DNA from: Agrypnia vestita
Taxonomy: Eukaryota > Arthropoda > Insecta > Trichoptera > Phryganeidae
Direction: 5' to 3'
Assembly: GCA_016648135.1 (NCBI GenBank)
Contig: JADDOH010002292.1
Span: 1 to 64,000, forward strand
Length of the DNA: 64,000 nt
Numbering within the stretch: position 1 is the first letter of the stretch; every line of letters begins with the position of its first letter. Below the pieces are notes generated by a model that searched no databases, was not told the DNA's origin, and saw nothing but the letters and a program-made list of their open reading frames with translations. The translations under genes were made by a program, and so were the position numbers. Below are positions 1 to 11,465 of the stretch, piece after piece.

Positions 1-257
1 AAATATGTAGGTATTTACTACCAACTCTTAATGAAACCTTTTCACTTTAAAAGCTTACAGATCGGTACCCATGACATCAGAGTGACAAAGATGAATATTA
101 ATAATCTCGCGGTAGATATAGAGGCATTCGCTATTTCGCAAACTATAATAGTCCCCTTACCTGAAACATGCACACAATATGATTCGGATGTATTTACCTG
201 TACAGAATGTTGGTGTAACAAAAAAAATCATCCAAATTTACTACAGAAAGATATGGA

Positions 258-980
258 ATGGCTAATATAATTGATCTGGTAAACCAAATAGATTCCTTTG
301 AACCAATTACCACTAAAACTGTGGACCAACCAGAAAACTGTAAACAACATTTTTGTAGAGGCACTAGCACACTTAAGATTCTAAATATGAACATACGAAG
401 CATAAATCATAATTTTGACGAACTTCTTGTACTACTGCATCGTCTAAATATAGACTTTCAAATCATTATTATTACGGAATGCTGGTTAAAAGATAAAGAC
501 ACAATACAGACGATACCAGGATACACCGGGCATAAAACCTCCAAACATTATAACCAAAATGACGGTGTTGTAACATACATTAAAGCAAATCTAAATGTCG
601 AAGTAACTGAACCAGATATAAGTGACACCAATTGTTTAAAAATTAATTTGTGTAATGGTACCTACATATATGGGATTTATCGACCACCGTCCTTCCAAAA
701 TGCGTATGAATTCACAAATTCTCTTTCTGAAGAGCTACTCACAATGGCCAAAAACCCAACAATGATCATTGCAGGTGACATAAACATTGACATAACTGCA
801 AGTACTCCCACCACAAATGCATATGAATACCTATCCATGTTAGCTGAACAAGGTTTCGTTCCTGCCATCAACAACCCAACAAGAGGTAACGCATGTTTAG
901 ACCATATTATGGTTAAAAGCAAATTCTTGGTGAAAGGAATTGTATGTGAAACTACTATCACGGATCACTTTCCAGTATGA
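258..980 (+). pseudogene. LINE endonuclease domain (EEP/APE-type), frame-broken
   Basis: Frame of 240 codons with the hallmarks of a LINE apurinic-like endonuclease, which nicks target DNA to prime reverse transcription. Visible motifs: NMNIRSINHNFDEL near residue 44, TECWL near 73 (catalytic Glu region), YRPP near 141, AGDINIDI near 171 (catalytic Asp), and the C-terminal TDHFPV (Asp-His pair). The frame ends immediately after DHFPV, which is an artefact of a one-base loss. Translation resumes in the +2 frame from 977 with residues usually found after this domain. The ATG at 258 may not be the original start because the protein probably began upstream. Confidence 0.9.
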
Positions 981-1550
981 TTGATATTGGAACACAAAAA
1001 ATAAATACAAAACCTTATACAAAACCCCGACACAAACTAAATTTTGAAATGCTAAAAAAAGACTTGGAAAAAGAAACTTGGTTACCAGTATACGAGACTA
1101 ATGATGCTAATACATCATATTCAAAATTCCTGTATATTCTACAAAGCCACATTAAAAAAAATCAAGAACATATATCTAATAAATCGAGGAAAAAAATTAA
1201 GAAATCTTGGATAACTGAAAGTTTAGTTAACTGCATAAATAAGAGAGATGTGTTACACAAACAGTCTAAACTTAACCCTCTAAATGTCGGCTTACAAAAC
1301 TTTTACAAAAAGTATAGAAATATTTGTAATAGAGCGGTCAAATCCGCTAAACACTAATATTACAAAAATATTATAAAAGAAAATCAACGTGATGCAAAGA
1401 AAACATGGGAAATTATAAGAGAAATGACTTCTACACAAAATACTAGAAGCAATGATATATGTGATATGCTGATTCCAAACAAAAATCATGCTACTGAGGA
1501 TAAGGACATTACTGAAGTGCTAGATAATGTAAACGGGCATTTCGCTTCGC
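981..1550 (+). pseudogene. LINE EN-RT linker region with an internal stop
   Basis: Continuation of the same polyprotein in another frame, between endonuclease and RT. It is lysine-rich and includes a segment ending in KSAKH followed by TAA (1355-1357). The same frame then continues with a tyrosine/lysine-rich stretch and a segment around residue pattern GHFASLG near 1535-1556. This part normally bridges the two catalytic domains in CR1/Jockey elements and has no enzymatic motif. The stop plus two flanking frameshifts show that it cannot encode a continuous protein. Confidence 0.8.
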
Positions 1551-3240
1551 TTGGTAAAAAATTTAGCACAAAATATTTTGTCTCGTCTAAAAACTACCGA
1601 AGAAAACCTCAAAACAAATTTAAATTCAGCAAATCCATATTCATTTTTCTTTGCTCCAACCTCCATTCATGAAATTGCTGCAATGATTAGTAACCTAAAG
1701 TCTAACAGTGCCCCTGGAAACGATGAGGTAACAGCAAAAGTAGTGAAGTATAATAAAGACCAATTAAGTAAGCCTCTTTGTTATATATTCAATCAAAGTC
1801 TCTCAAAGGGTATCTTTCCAAATGCACTAAAACTGGCTAGAATCTGTCCAATATTCAAGGGTGGTGATCCCCGTAATCCGAGCCACTATAGACCTATATC
1901 GCTCCTAAGTGTTTTTTCTAAAATCTTAGAGAAGATAGTTAAAGTACGTCTTTTAAAATACCTGGATATTTACAAAATAATCTCCAACAATCAATACGGG
2001 TTCCAATCAAAACTCTCAACAGAAGATGCAATATGTCAACTAACGGAATTCTTATTTACACAATTAGATAAAGACAAACGTTGTATTGGTATATTTTTGG
2101 ACCTAGCCAAAGCTTTCGATACGGTGTCTCATCCACTGCTGCTGCACAAGTTATCAGCTTTGGGAATAAGGGTGACGGCTTTGGCGTGGTTTGAAGATTA
2201 TCTAAATAACAGGGTTCAGGTAGTTAAATCGGGCGATCACTGCAGCAACCTCCACAAAACAGCATATGGAGTACCGCAAGGAAGTGTTTTGGGACCCACG
2301 CTCTTCCTCATATATGTCAATGAAATGTGTAACTCCAATTTAGAAAACGGTAAAATAATTTCTTTCGCTGACGACACAGTGCTTCTTTTTCAAGATGATT
2401 CCTGGGAAAATGTTTTAAAAAAGGCACAAAGTGGATTGAATCGAATAACATCATGGCTTGACAAAAATCTACTAACAGTAAATGCTTCAAAGACAAAATA
2501 CATGTGTTTCTCCATCAGTAAAAGAACAGTAATAAAGCAGCCCAAAAATCTACTGATTCACACATGTCAATCAAAAGATAAACCCTGTGATTGTACTAAT
2601 CTGCAGACAACGGAAGATATACGATATCTAGGTGTGTACATAGACCAGCATCTAAACTGGAGAAAACATATTTTGAATCATACAATCCGAATAAGAAAGC
2701 TTGTTTATTTTTTCAAAGAAATTAGAGATGTACTCGACGCATCGACAAGAAGAATAGTATACTATGCACTGTGTCACTCACTCATTAATTATGCAACGGT
2801 CAGTTGGGGTGGTGCAGCTTGTACTATATTAGATTCATTAAGCAAAGCCCAGAAAATGGTATTGAGAGTTCTTCATAAAAAGCCATTTCGTTTTCCTTCA
2901 GAAGAACTTTTCAGAGAATGTCACGTCCTGGACATCAATCAAACATATTTACTCAACACTTTAAAATATTTTTTCCGACATAAACAAGATCACCAACAAA
3001 TAACTCACTCACATTCAACAAGGGCACAGGTGAACTGCAACTATCTTGTACCAAAATTCAAAAAAAACATTTTCACAAAGATTTCACCTCTTCCAAGCAC
3101 CAAAAACATTCAATACTCTTAACACTAAACTTAAAACATGTAGCCATAGTCTCGCGTATTTTTATTCTAAAGTGAAACTCTGGCTGCATGAAAGGGAAGG
3201 AAGCCCTAAACCCCAAAACCTATTAAAAGCCATCATATAA
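1551..3240 (+). pseudogene. LINE reverse transcriptase domain
   Basis: Main frame of 523 codons (1551-3122) containing a complete non-LTR RT. Motifs in order: NSAPGNDEV (RT0/finger), HYRPISLLS, motif A IFLDLAKAFDTVSH, motif B YGVPQGSVLGP, catalytic motif C FADD at about 2363-2374, then the thumb region DIRYLGVYID and VSWGGA. The last residues of this frame are wrong. A frameshift in the A-run at about 3060-3067 moves the true C-terminus to the frame open from 3046, giving a QAPKTFNTLNTKLK tail up to the stop near 3240. The catalytic Asp pair is intact, so decay is recent compared with other LINE pieces in the window. Confidence 0.93.
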
Positions 3241-3282
3241 ACTAAATTTAAAATATACTATTCCTACAAGAACATTTACTGT

Positions 3283-3955
3283 CACTTACTGTCTTACTGT
3301 TACTGTCATCTTTTTAAATACTTTTAATTGTTTTATTTTATTTTATTTTATTAACATCCTATTCAGATCATTTTTTTCACTTACTATCTTACTGTTACTG
3401 TCATCTTTTTAAATACTTTTAATTGTTTTATTTTATTTTATTTTATTAATATCCTATTCAGATCATTTTTTTCACTTACTGTCTTACTGTTACTGTCATC
3501 TTTTTAAATACTTTTAATTGTTTTATTTTATTTTATTATATGGAATATCCTATTCAGATCTTTTTTTCACTTACTGTCTTACTGTTACTGTCATCTTTTT
3601 AAATACTTTTAATTGTTTTATTTTATTTTATTTTATTAATATCCTATTCAGATCATTTTTTTCACTTACTGTCTTACTGTTACTGTCATCTTTTTAAATA
3701 CTTTTAATTGTTTTATTTTATTTTATTTTATTTTATTAATATCCTATTCAGATCATTTTTTTCACTTACTGTCTTACTGTTACTGTCATCTTTTTAAATA
3801 CTTTTAATTGTTTTATTTTATTTTATTTTATTAATATCCTATTCAGATCTTTTTTTTCACTTACTGTCTTACTGTTACTGTCATCTTTTTAAATACTTTT
3901 AATTGTTTTATTTTATTTTATTTTATTAATATCCTATTCAGATCATTTTTTTTCC
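3283..3955 (+). repeat. Seven-unit 95-100 bp minisatellite in LINE 3' UTR
   Basis: Each unit begins with CACTTACTGTCTTACTGTTA and passes through an A/T-rich TTTTA array to a TATCCTATTCAGATC block. Unit starts are at 3283, 3378, 3473, 3568, 3663, 3763 and 3858. The 100 bp spacing in unit five comes from one more TTTTA. Units are nearly identical. The related LINE end at 21.7-22.3 kb holds only one unit, so the array expanded within this lineage or insertion. Confidence 0.95.
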
Positions 3956-4260
3956 TTTGTCTATAATATAATTAATTAACACCATTATTAAATTGTAAAC
4001 ATTTAATTATTACTATTACTTAATTTTAATTGGCAATAAGATTTATTCACAAATGTTATATAAATAATAAATATTCTTGAACATTATACTACTGGAAGAG
4101 CACTGTCTGCTATAATACAGTAAATTACTAGTGTAGCAGGCAGGGTGTCAAATCAATTTAGTGTTTACTTGCTGCCAAGACACTCAACAACAATGAAAAA
4201 AGCTTCATTAAATTTTGTAAACACTGTAAACATTTGTAACATTGAACATTGAATAAACAT

Positions 4261-4297
4261 TTGAATTTGAATTTGAATTTGAATTTGAATTTTGAAT
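4261..4297 (+). repeat. GAATTT microsatellite tail of the LINE
   Basis: About six GAATTT-type units directly after the conserved 3' UTR block. Short simple-repeat tails in place of poly(A) are normal for CR1/Jockey-group LINEs, so this is taken as the element's 3' end. Confidence 0.85.
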
Positions 4298-4310
4298 ATT
4301 ATAACTTGTT

Positions 4311-4660
4311 AATAAAATAACAAATAATTAAAAATATATACAAAAATGTCATTCCTAAAATAATATTTAATTAAATTTTAATTTTAAATGTGGTCACCGC
4401 TCACAAGATATTCGATGCACAAAAATAATAATAAATCTACAAAATGCAATCAAATAGAATTAGTTATTTAGCTTCAATTAAAATTATTCGTTCTGTTTAG
4501 TTTGTTTTTTCCTTTATGATGGTGAAAATATTTTTACTTTAACCACGGAATACGAAAACGAAACAAACACTGTGAATTATTCAATATTTAATTAACATTT
4601 CAAATAACGGATTACAGTAAACATTTGTGTTGTCGATTGATAAATATTTCATTATAATTT
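4311..4660. other. AT-rich non-coding spacer
   Basis: I see no gene or clear repeat here. It lies between the LINE tail and the first hammerhead-type inverted repeat. Confidence 0.5.
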
Positions 4661-4702
4661 AAAGTGTATTTTATTTTACTTTGTAATACAGACACAAATA
4701 TG

Positions 4703-4770
4703 AGTTATTAAATTACTATGATAGTTTCGAGAGGAGCAGTCACTTTCATCATCAGGTATAGATAATAACT
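4703..4770 (-). ncRNA. Hammerhead-ribozyme-like motif, degenerate left arm
   Basis: On the minus strand the core CTGATGA lies at 4749-4755, followed by a hairpin and GAAA. The helix II strands have two mismatches (GAAAGT against CCTCTC). The outer stem I strand AGTTATT/AATAACT is kept. Probably a decayed partner of the better plus-strand motif. Confidence 0.45.
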
Positions 4771-4850
4771 AACTTATATACAAAATTAAATTAAATTCAA
4801 AAAAATACCCCTCCCCATCCGATTAAATTGATAAATGTTGTATTTAAGTT

Positions 4851-4918
4851 AGTTATTGTCTATACCTGATGATGAGAGGGACTGCTCCTCTCGAAACTAA
4901 AGTAGTAATTTAATAACT
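4851..4918 (+). ncRNA. Hammerhead-ribozyme-like motif, type I layout
   Basis: The core CTGATGA is at 4866-4872. Helix II is GAGAGG, loop GACTGCT, CCTCTC, followed by GAAA. A minimal helix III (AC, four-base loop, GT) ends before an A at the expected cleavage position. Stem I forms as TAC/GTA next to the core, an internal loop, then seven pairs AGTTATT/AATAACT. This matches the known type I hammerhead plan with very short helix III described for Penelope-like elements. One extra unpaired T lies between the core and helix II, which departs from the textbook motif and leaves activity uncertain. Confidence 0.6.
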
Positions 4919-5000
4919 CATATTGTGTGTGTATTACAAAGTGAAATAAAACATAAATGTATCTGCCAAATCTTTCAATAATATTTTATTTTATTATTTT

Positions 5001-5512
5001 ACTCCCTTTATATTAACTCGTGGCGTCTGCTTGCTTGCTTGCCGGCTTGCCGTCAAAAAAAACTTTGGATCGATTTTTGGATCTTTTCCCGTAACCCAAT
5101 TGAGCTGAAACTTGGCAAGTAGACTCGTGGCGACGATTAAGAAAATCTGTCAAATTTTCGTTAAAAAAAATAATAAATGTAGTTTAATTTCGGATTTTTA
5201 GAAATTTTATTGGTTTTTTCAAATTGGAATCATTAGAAAAGTTTGATTAGCAACGGCGGCCCGATAACGTCGCGGAATATTTTCTAAATTTGAATTACTC
5301 CGTCGGTATACATAATAGGTACTACATATTGATGATATTGATGATCTATCAAAATCTTGACATCTCAAAACATCTGACATTTTAGAAATATATTAAATTA
5401 CTGTAAGTTTAGTGTTATGTTATATGTTTTAATTCGTCTTTAATCGTTGTTGTATTTTACAAAGAAAGGGAGTATAATAAAAACTTGTTTTTTTGGGGTT
5501 ACTTTTTTCGGT
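5001..5512 (+). repeat. Dispersed 'ACTCCC' repeat, copy A
   Basis: Starts ACTCCCTTTATATTAACTCG and reaches AAAGAAAGGGAGT at 5473, an inverted match to its start, then continues into a conserved block of about 40 bp ending near GGGTTAC. A central block, TGGATCGATTTTT to GAGCTGAAACTTGGCAAG, recurs in all copies (8.18, 16.1-16.4, 18.7, 23.4-24.1, 30.1-30.7 and 63.8 kb). No coding potential. It may be a non-autonomous DNA element or a fragment of a larger one; the conserved tail beyond the GGGAGT argues against GGGAGT being the true end. Confidence 0.85.
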
Positions 5513-8175
5513 CTTTGTGTATTTTTCATTAAGTACATTCATTTGAATCACAATAGTTTTTAACATATTGAAAGCAAATAAGATCGTATCGCCGCGGCAA
5601 TCTTTTTAGGAAATGGAAAATATTATGTGAAAATATTTATTTCCCTCGCGCGTGTATTGAAACAAATTTAGAATGTCGTATCTGATCACAGATATGAAAG
5701 CTTTTAAGACGTGGCCTCTGGCACGCCAACCTCACCACCCCTCCCCCCTCCCTGTCCTAACCAGCCACCCCCGCCAGCTCGGGCGGTACAGCCGATGTGT
5801 CTTTAAAAATGGCAGTGGGCGCGAGCACCTTCAGTCCCACTCACCCGCCGCGCTAATGACGTGCTAGTTAAGCAATTATTAAAATTGGCTGTGGATGGAT
5901 TATTATCGCGGATCAGAAATCCATCGAGGGAATGTGTGCTTTGCGGCTCCGCGTATAAGTATCGGTATTGGCTATTCGTATCACGCGTTCCGTTTACGAG
6001 TTTAGAATTAAAACATCAAACTTGTGGCGTGCGGCTTCGTGGTTCTGAAACGATACGGTCATTTTCCGACGCCGTACTTTCGTGACACTTTGACATTGCT
6101 TTTAAAATGTTTTTCACCATTTTAAAAGTCTATTAGGTATATTGTTTGCTAATTACTTACAGCAATATCGCGCAGGTGCAATACCTATTACAACTTGACA
6201 CTGCATTATAATATTTAATCGTTTTCATTAAAGTTGTTTGCCCGGATTACGTTGTCAATTATGTGGTTCAGAAAAACTTTTTTTATTTTTTCATCATCAG
6301 TCGTTTCTTGATAAACTGATGGATGTAGACCTCCCCTAGTGTTTCCCACTTATCTCTGTTCATTGTTTTTCACCGCCATTTATTTCCGATCAGATGGTCA
6401 GATGTTTTCATCAGTCCGGCTGGTTTTAGGGCGGAATGTAAGTGTCATAATTCCCTTTGGTATCGCGGGATGACCAACAATTTCACCTTCTCCGAGCGTG
6501 TAATCTGCCTGCGGCCATATTTATTAGTTATTTTTCTATAATTTTTTATTTGCCAAATAAAGGACAAAAAATAAATATTTATTAAAAACCCAAAACAAAT
6601 CAGAATAAGACAAATATAATGTTTGCTCCATTTTTTTAAACATAATAAATAGTAAGCATTTTTACGTGGATTCTGTAATAACAATACAACAATAACAACG
6701 CACTTACTAAAGTATTTTCGTCGGAATAGGAATTTTCGTAATACGGGGGGATACGTATTATTGTCATTTTTTTAATACATGGGTACCTTCAGTAATATTT
6801 CTATGGAAATACGTACTTAAGTTGTATTGGTGACTTCTAAGACTCGACAACTTGCTGCTTATCACTTGATTTCAAATATAGTTTTTTACTTTTTAATGTT
6901 TCTGTGCGTCTTACTTATAATAAGATCAACCGCTTGGGTCTAGTAAAAAATTCCTTTGGGTAGATACTTAAAATATTAAATTAATTATTTCTGATTTGTA
7001 TTGATAAGTTTATTTTATTTTTGTTGTTTATTTTCTCATTTAATTTAATTTATGAATTTCGTACTTGATATACCTGCACAATAAATATTTAATTAAAATA
7101 TATTCCACACTCCAGAATTTGCGTAGCCCAGTGTAAAAATTAAAAATGAATATCCATTTATGGTGGTATTAAAACAATTTTAATAATTACATTAATCAAT
7201 TAGAAAGATATACAAATAATCAATCATATATATTATTTACCATCGGGATTGGAACTTTGAACTTTTTTAGTATATCTTTCGAATTGATTCGTCTCATTTG
7301 TTTTAAATATAGTAGAACTGTGTTAATGTAAACAGTAAAATGTTTGTTTTCTTACAGAAAAAATATTTATTTTAATGCAACACTTCATTAAAGTGAGATT
7401 TTACCTTGGTAATATTTTTGTTAATTTATTGTGATTATTTCCTATTTATTTATGTTTATAAACTTATGTAACTTTATTGTTTTACCTTTTTGACAAAAAA
7501 AAACCTACAGACAAGCCCGTCTCGCGGATTAATGGGATTTTCCTCCGTAAGAAAATTTTTATGTAAATGATCAGATTTAAATAAATAAATAAATCCAATA
7601 CTTTATTTTTGTTTTGGTAATCAAAGGCTATTTGCGAAATTTGAAGAACTTTGTTTTCCTCGGATTTTGTATCGGAACTTTCTGTAAGCCGTGAAGTTCC
7701 GGCTCACCTGGGGAAAGTTTATCCCACTCCATCAACACGGAAGTGGCCCTGAACTATATAATTACCGAGCAGGATATGAACCGTTTTCAATCACTAAAAG
7801 GCACGGGAAGGGGGCTACTAACAGGCCACTGAAGTATGTAACGATTCCAGAAGCCTGCTCGCCCCCGTAGATGCAAGGGCGCTCTTCCTGGAGGAACTGT
7901 GCGCTCTCCACAAGACAGCTAAAATTAAAAGCAATTGTTTTTATTATCATTATTATTATCTATAACTATAAAACTCAATTTCTGTCTGTCTGTCTGTCTT
8001 TTAGTATGATCCTTGTTTTTGTCCTTAGGAGTGTGTCCTTTACCATGACATCCCCTCACTGTCATCCTTCCCACCCTGATTCTATATATTTATAGTCTTT
8101 TACCAAGATCAATTGTTTTTTTTTAATGATCTTTCTATTTCTGTTTGCTATATGTCATCTTACCGTTTTGTTCTT
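5513..8175. other. Non-coding interval with a GC-rich patch
   Basis: No gene recognised. About 5690-6100 is markedly richer in GC/CpG than its surroundings and could be a conserved regulatory block, but nothing identifies it. The rest is AT-rich. A CTGT microsatellite lies at about 7982-7999 and an AAAT run near 7580. Confidence 0.4.
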
Positions 8176-8337
8176 ACTCCCTTTATATTAATTCGTGGCG
8201 TCTGCTTGCTTGCCGGCAACAAAAACTTTGGATCGATTTTTGACCCTTTTCCCGAGATCCAATCTAGCTGAAACTTGGCAAGTAGATTCGTGGCGACGAT
8301 CAAGAAGATCTATCAAATTTTCGTTAAAAAAGGAGGT
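8176..8337 (+). repeat. Dispersed 'ACTCCC' repeat, copy B, truncated
   Basis: Begins ACTCCCTTTATATTAATTCG and follows copy A to CAAATTTTCGTTAAAAAA, where similarity stops abruptly at a purine tract followed by TGTCCGGGAGG. The break suggests insertion or recombination with the LTR-like sequence that follows. Confidence 0.85.
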
Positions 8338-8790
8338 GGTGTCCGGGAGGGATTCCTGGCGAACTTAGGAAGCGATATCGCCGCCGCAGTCGAGTGTTCT
8401 CCTGCCGGGCCGTATCAAGTCGAGCTTATGTGAAGCTCGAGTCTCGTCGAGATTTTATCTCCGATAAGTTTCTTCGCCATCGCTCTTGCTGTCGAGTTTT
8501 ATCCGGCAAGAGCCTTCGCTGAATCTGTGAAGTGAGATCAAGAATTCCACCACAATATTGTGTTGTGACTACGCCAAAGACCTAAGTGCTTGTGCTAAAT
8601 TTATTCGATATTCTTTATGTACCTACTTTGATATTTCTACTTTTTATATTTCTGTGTGTTCTTCTATATTTTTACTTTTTATATTTCTGTGTTCATTTCT
8701 ACTACGTAGGTACATTTGTGTTTCACTGACTGTTAATAAATTGTTGTAAAAAGAAACTTTTCAGTTATTTCCACGCCTTTGTCACTTGCA
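8338..8790 (+). repeat. Candidate solo or partial LTR
   Basis: A purine-rich run (AAAAAAGGAGGTGG) is followed by TGTCCGGGAGGG, a CG-rich block with TCGAG repeats, then an AT-rich part with an AATAAA-type signal near 8738. This order (polypurine tract, TG start, poly(A) signal) fits an LTR. No matching second LTR, internal coding sequence or exact 3' CA boundary was found. Confidence 0.3.
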
Positions 8791-9629
8791 CTAAAAATTG
8801 AAACATAATCGCCCCGTTTTATCGCGCGGACATTTATACATTTTGGACACCCCTAGACCAACTCCCGCAATGTGCGTCTATGTTCACAGTAATTCGTGTT
8901 GTCGTTCTGTGTAGCAGATATTTTGGTTTATAACTAGTCTATATTTATAGTACGTCTATGCCACTAACCAATATATGTGTATTGGAACTCCACGGTATTG
9001 CAAGTTAATATTTAACACCAACACTCGCACTTCCCGGCCCGGATGATCCCTACAATGGGATTCTGAACGGCCAAGAATCCTGAGAATATTTTATGTATAT
9101 GTTCGTATTTTCTAATTTTCAATAAGCCGGGTTAAGCTTTGCCTTACTTTAAATTTCTCGTTAAGCTACATCATTTCGAGAATGTTTAGATTAATCTTCC
9201 CAGGATAAATATTTAATCTCCGGTTATAGCGTTACATAACTTAATTTCACATAATTATATTTATATACATATATAAGTTGAACAAATATAGCCGCTGATA
9301 CGATTAAGGATTTACAACGGAAGTGAATGCAAACTTCTTCCTGCGTAGCCGGCCTTTAATTTGAACTAAATAAAAAGGAAAATGTGTTCTAATTCCGAAA
9401 ATAGTAGTTAAGACTAGTTTTCACTTAAACATTCAATTGAATTAGTGTGCGTTTTGGCCTGTTCCAAAAAATAAATAATAATTGCCACATTGGGGTGTCG
9501 AAAAATTCATACAAGATGAAGTACAAAAGACATAATATCACACAAATTTTCGTATACGCCGTTATTTCGCTGAATTTCAAATACTTAAAAACATACATCA
9601 TGAAATATTACAACGACAATATATGATTT
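8791..9629. other. Non-coding, nothing recognised
   Basis: AT-rich sequence without a supported gene. No repeat shared with the rest of the window was noticed. Confidence 0.4.
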
Positions 9630-10000
9630 TATACGTGAAGAGGGAAGAGGGAAATGTTACCTCTGCTACCCACTGAGTCCCAAAGAATATGCGTGCAAAA
9701 TTTGGGTCAGATATATCAAACGGTACAGATTTTTATAGAAAATATATCAGGGGGAGGGGGTGGGGTAAGAAGGGGAAATGCGGCCGATGTTTTCCGCAGG
9801 GTTCTAATTAATAAGCACGCAGAATTTGGGACAGATACGTCAAACGGTACAGATTTGTATAGAAAATATATCGGGGGGAAAGGGAGGGAACAAGAAGAAG
9901 GAGGGAAATTTCATCTATTTGTATAGATTTGTATAGAAAAAATGTATATCAGGGAGGAGAGGCGGAGGAAACGTTGCCTATATTACCCGCCGAGTCCTAA
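9630..10000 (+). repeat. Two to three diverged tandem units (~124 bp)
   Basis: The blocks GCGTGCAAAATTTGGG (about 9691) and CACGCAGAATTTGGG (about 9816) recur with a period near 124 bp, each followed by TATAGAAAATATATC and a G-rich stretch. A third, shorter unit follows near 9925-10000 and ends in CCGAGTCC. It ends next to ACAGACAGACGAAC, a motif common in insect repeat ends. Frames across it are by-products of the repeat. Confidence 0.6.
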
Positions 10001-10179
10001 AAAAAATCGGTCACAGACAGACGAACATTGACACATTTCAAGACACACACGGTATTCGGCCATATTCTGAAAATAACACTATTGCTATTCTGTGTGTTGA
10101 CAGTTATTGTATAACTTGTAATGCCGTCTAAATAAAGGTGGTTAAAAGGATTTTCGTTAAACTCAAAGAAACATGTATC

Positions 10180-10790
10180 TGTGGTCCTTCAATGTCCGCA
10201 TCTTGGCCCCGTGTTGTTTATTTTATTTGTTAATAGTAATTCTAAATATTTTTTAGAGCGAGTTTATAATGTACGCCAACGATATGAAAGTATATAAGTC
10301 GATTGTTTCTTTATCTGATTGTGTCGATCTACAAAGATCGACTATCAGACTCTTGCAAATTAATTTGTTTATATAAATATCTAAATGTTTTTTAATCACA
10401 TTTATGAATGTACAATATGTAAATAACTTTATTTCATTGATAATAACAATATATAAATAAATTTATAAATGTACAATATGCAAATAATTTACAACTATAA
10501 GTTAGATAACATACGTATCAATTGCATCTAAAACAGAGTGTATAGGCCTTGGCGTAAACCCCTATTTGATAATACATTGAAATGATTATAACTAAACTAT
10601 ATAAAACTCTTAGGTTTATCTTTAGGATAAGTAAAATGTTTAAAACTGCGGAGCTCTCAAAACGCTATATTTCTCATTAATCAGAAGTACGCCGGAGTAT
10701 GCCTCGCCTATTTGGAACCCACCGTTATTCTGCTACATACATCAACAGGCCGGAGGGCGTCCAGAATATGATGTCAAAGCGACTCGACTA
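10180..10790 (+). pseudogene. Decayed LINE reverse-transcriptase fragment
   Basis: Three blocks of a non-LTR RT survive in shifting frames: LGPVLFILFVN near 10195-10240 (motif B end), MYANDMKVYKSIVSLSDCV near 10269-10325 (motif C, with the catalytic DD changed to ND), and LLGFIFRISKMFK then YINRPEGVQN near 10600-10770 (thumb region). About 200 bp of AT-rich sequence separates the second and third blocks. The family resembles the LINE at 52-53 kb. Dead copy. Confidence 0.65.
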
Positions 10791-10802
10791 ACAATCGGCC
10801 CG

Positions 10803-11465
10803 ATTCTGAAAATAACAATGTCTGGATCTTTAAGATCTTTATCCCAACACTTAATAGACGATAATAAAAATTAAAAATGTCCAGAGCGGATTTTGTAATT
10901 CTACGGCTCAAATGCACTGTATTAAAAGATGATATAAGAAAGATTGTTTCGTACAATCGTATTAATTTCTTCATCCACAGCGTTCAGATGAAATATCATG
11001 GCTAAACTTGTAATGACCGCGTTCGGCGTTACCGCGTATTCAAATCTTCCCACCTTGACATTTTTTGACAGATATGTCTGGATCTTTAAGATCTTTATCC
11101 CAACACTTAATAGACGATAATAAAAATAAAAATAAACGAGAGATAGCTTTACGTCGGTGTTTGTTTCTATGAGGGAGGGAGAAAGACGTAAATTGTTATC
11201 TATCAAATGTCAAGATGGGAAGATTTGAATACGCGGTAACGCCGAACGTGGTCATGACAAGTTTAGCCATGATGTTTCATCTGGACGCTGTGGATGAAGA
11301 AATTAATACGATTGTAAGAAACAATCTTTCTTATATCATCTTCTAATACAGTGTATTTGAGCCGTAGAATTACAAAATCGGCTCTGGACATTTTTAATTT
11401 TCATTATCGTCTATTAAGTGTTGGGATAAAGATCTTAAAGATCCAGACATTGTTATTTTCAGAAT
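10803..11465. mobile_element. Foldback element with ~260 bp terminal inverted repeats
   Basis: Arms 10803-11064 and 11206-11465 are close reverse complements, starting ATTCTGAAAATAACAATGTC. The 140 bp spacer holds a further copy of the outer arm segment (TCTGGATCTTTAAGATCT... at about 11078) in direct orientation to the left arm. No transposase. Target duplication was not clear. A similar end, CATATTCTGAAAATAACA, is at about 10064. Confidence 0.85.

Larger units (their letters stand above)
1..4298 (+). mobile_element. Broken non-LTR retrotransposon (LINE, CR1/Jockey-like) with repeat-rich 3' end
   Basis: An endonuclease-RT retrotransposon in plus orientation, entering from the left edge and ending in a GAATTT tail near 4297. 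Coding order is apurinic-type endonuclease, linker and reverse transcriptase, as in CR1/Jockey-group LINEs. The frame is lost at about 976 (one base missing), at a TAA at 1355-1357, in an A-run at about 1556-1562 and in an A-run at about 3060-3067, so the copy is dead. A short frame at 31-270 (79 codons, containing CTECWC) precedes the endonuclease in another frame. It may be the decayed N-terminal part of the same protein, but I cannot show this. The last 580 bp have a relative on the minus strand at 21.69-22.27 kb. Clade assignment is by motif impression only. Confidence 0.9.
4663..4952. repeat. Inverted-repeat element with hammerhead-like motif in each arm
   Basis: Left arm about 4663-4774 and right arm about 4845-4952 are imperfect reverse complements separated by about 70 bp. 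Both arms contain a GAGAGGAGCAGT hairpin strand, CTGATGATG and an AATAACTCATA block. Related palindromes are at 13.4-13.6 kb and 49.2-49.3 kb, and a fragment is at 39.3 kb, so this is a dispersed family. Confidence 0.85.

Noticed and set aside
677..961. Minus-strand frame of 94 codons
   Set aside because: Antisense shadow of the LINE endonuclease.
3283..3955. CRISPR-like array
   Set aside because: Units are contiguous 95-100 bp repeats without spacers, in a LINE 3' UTR of a eukaryotic genome.
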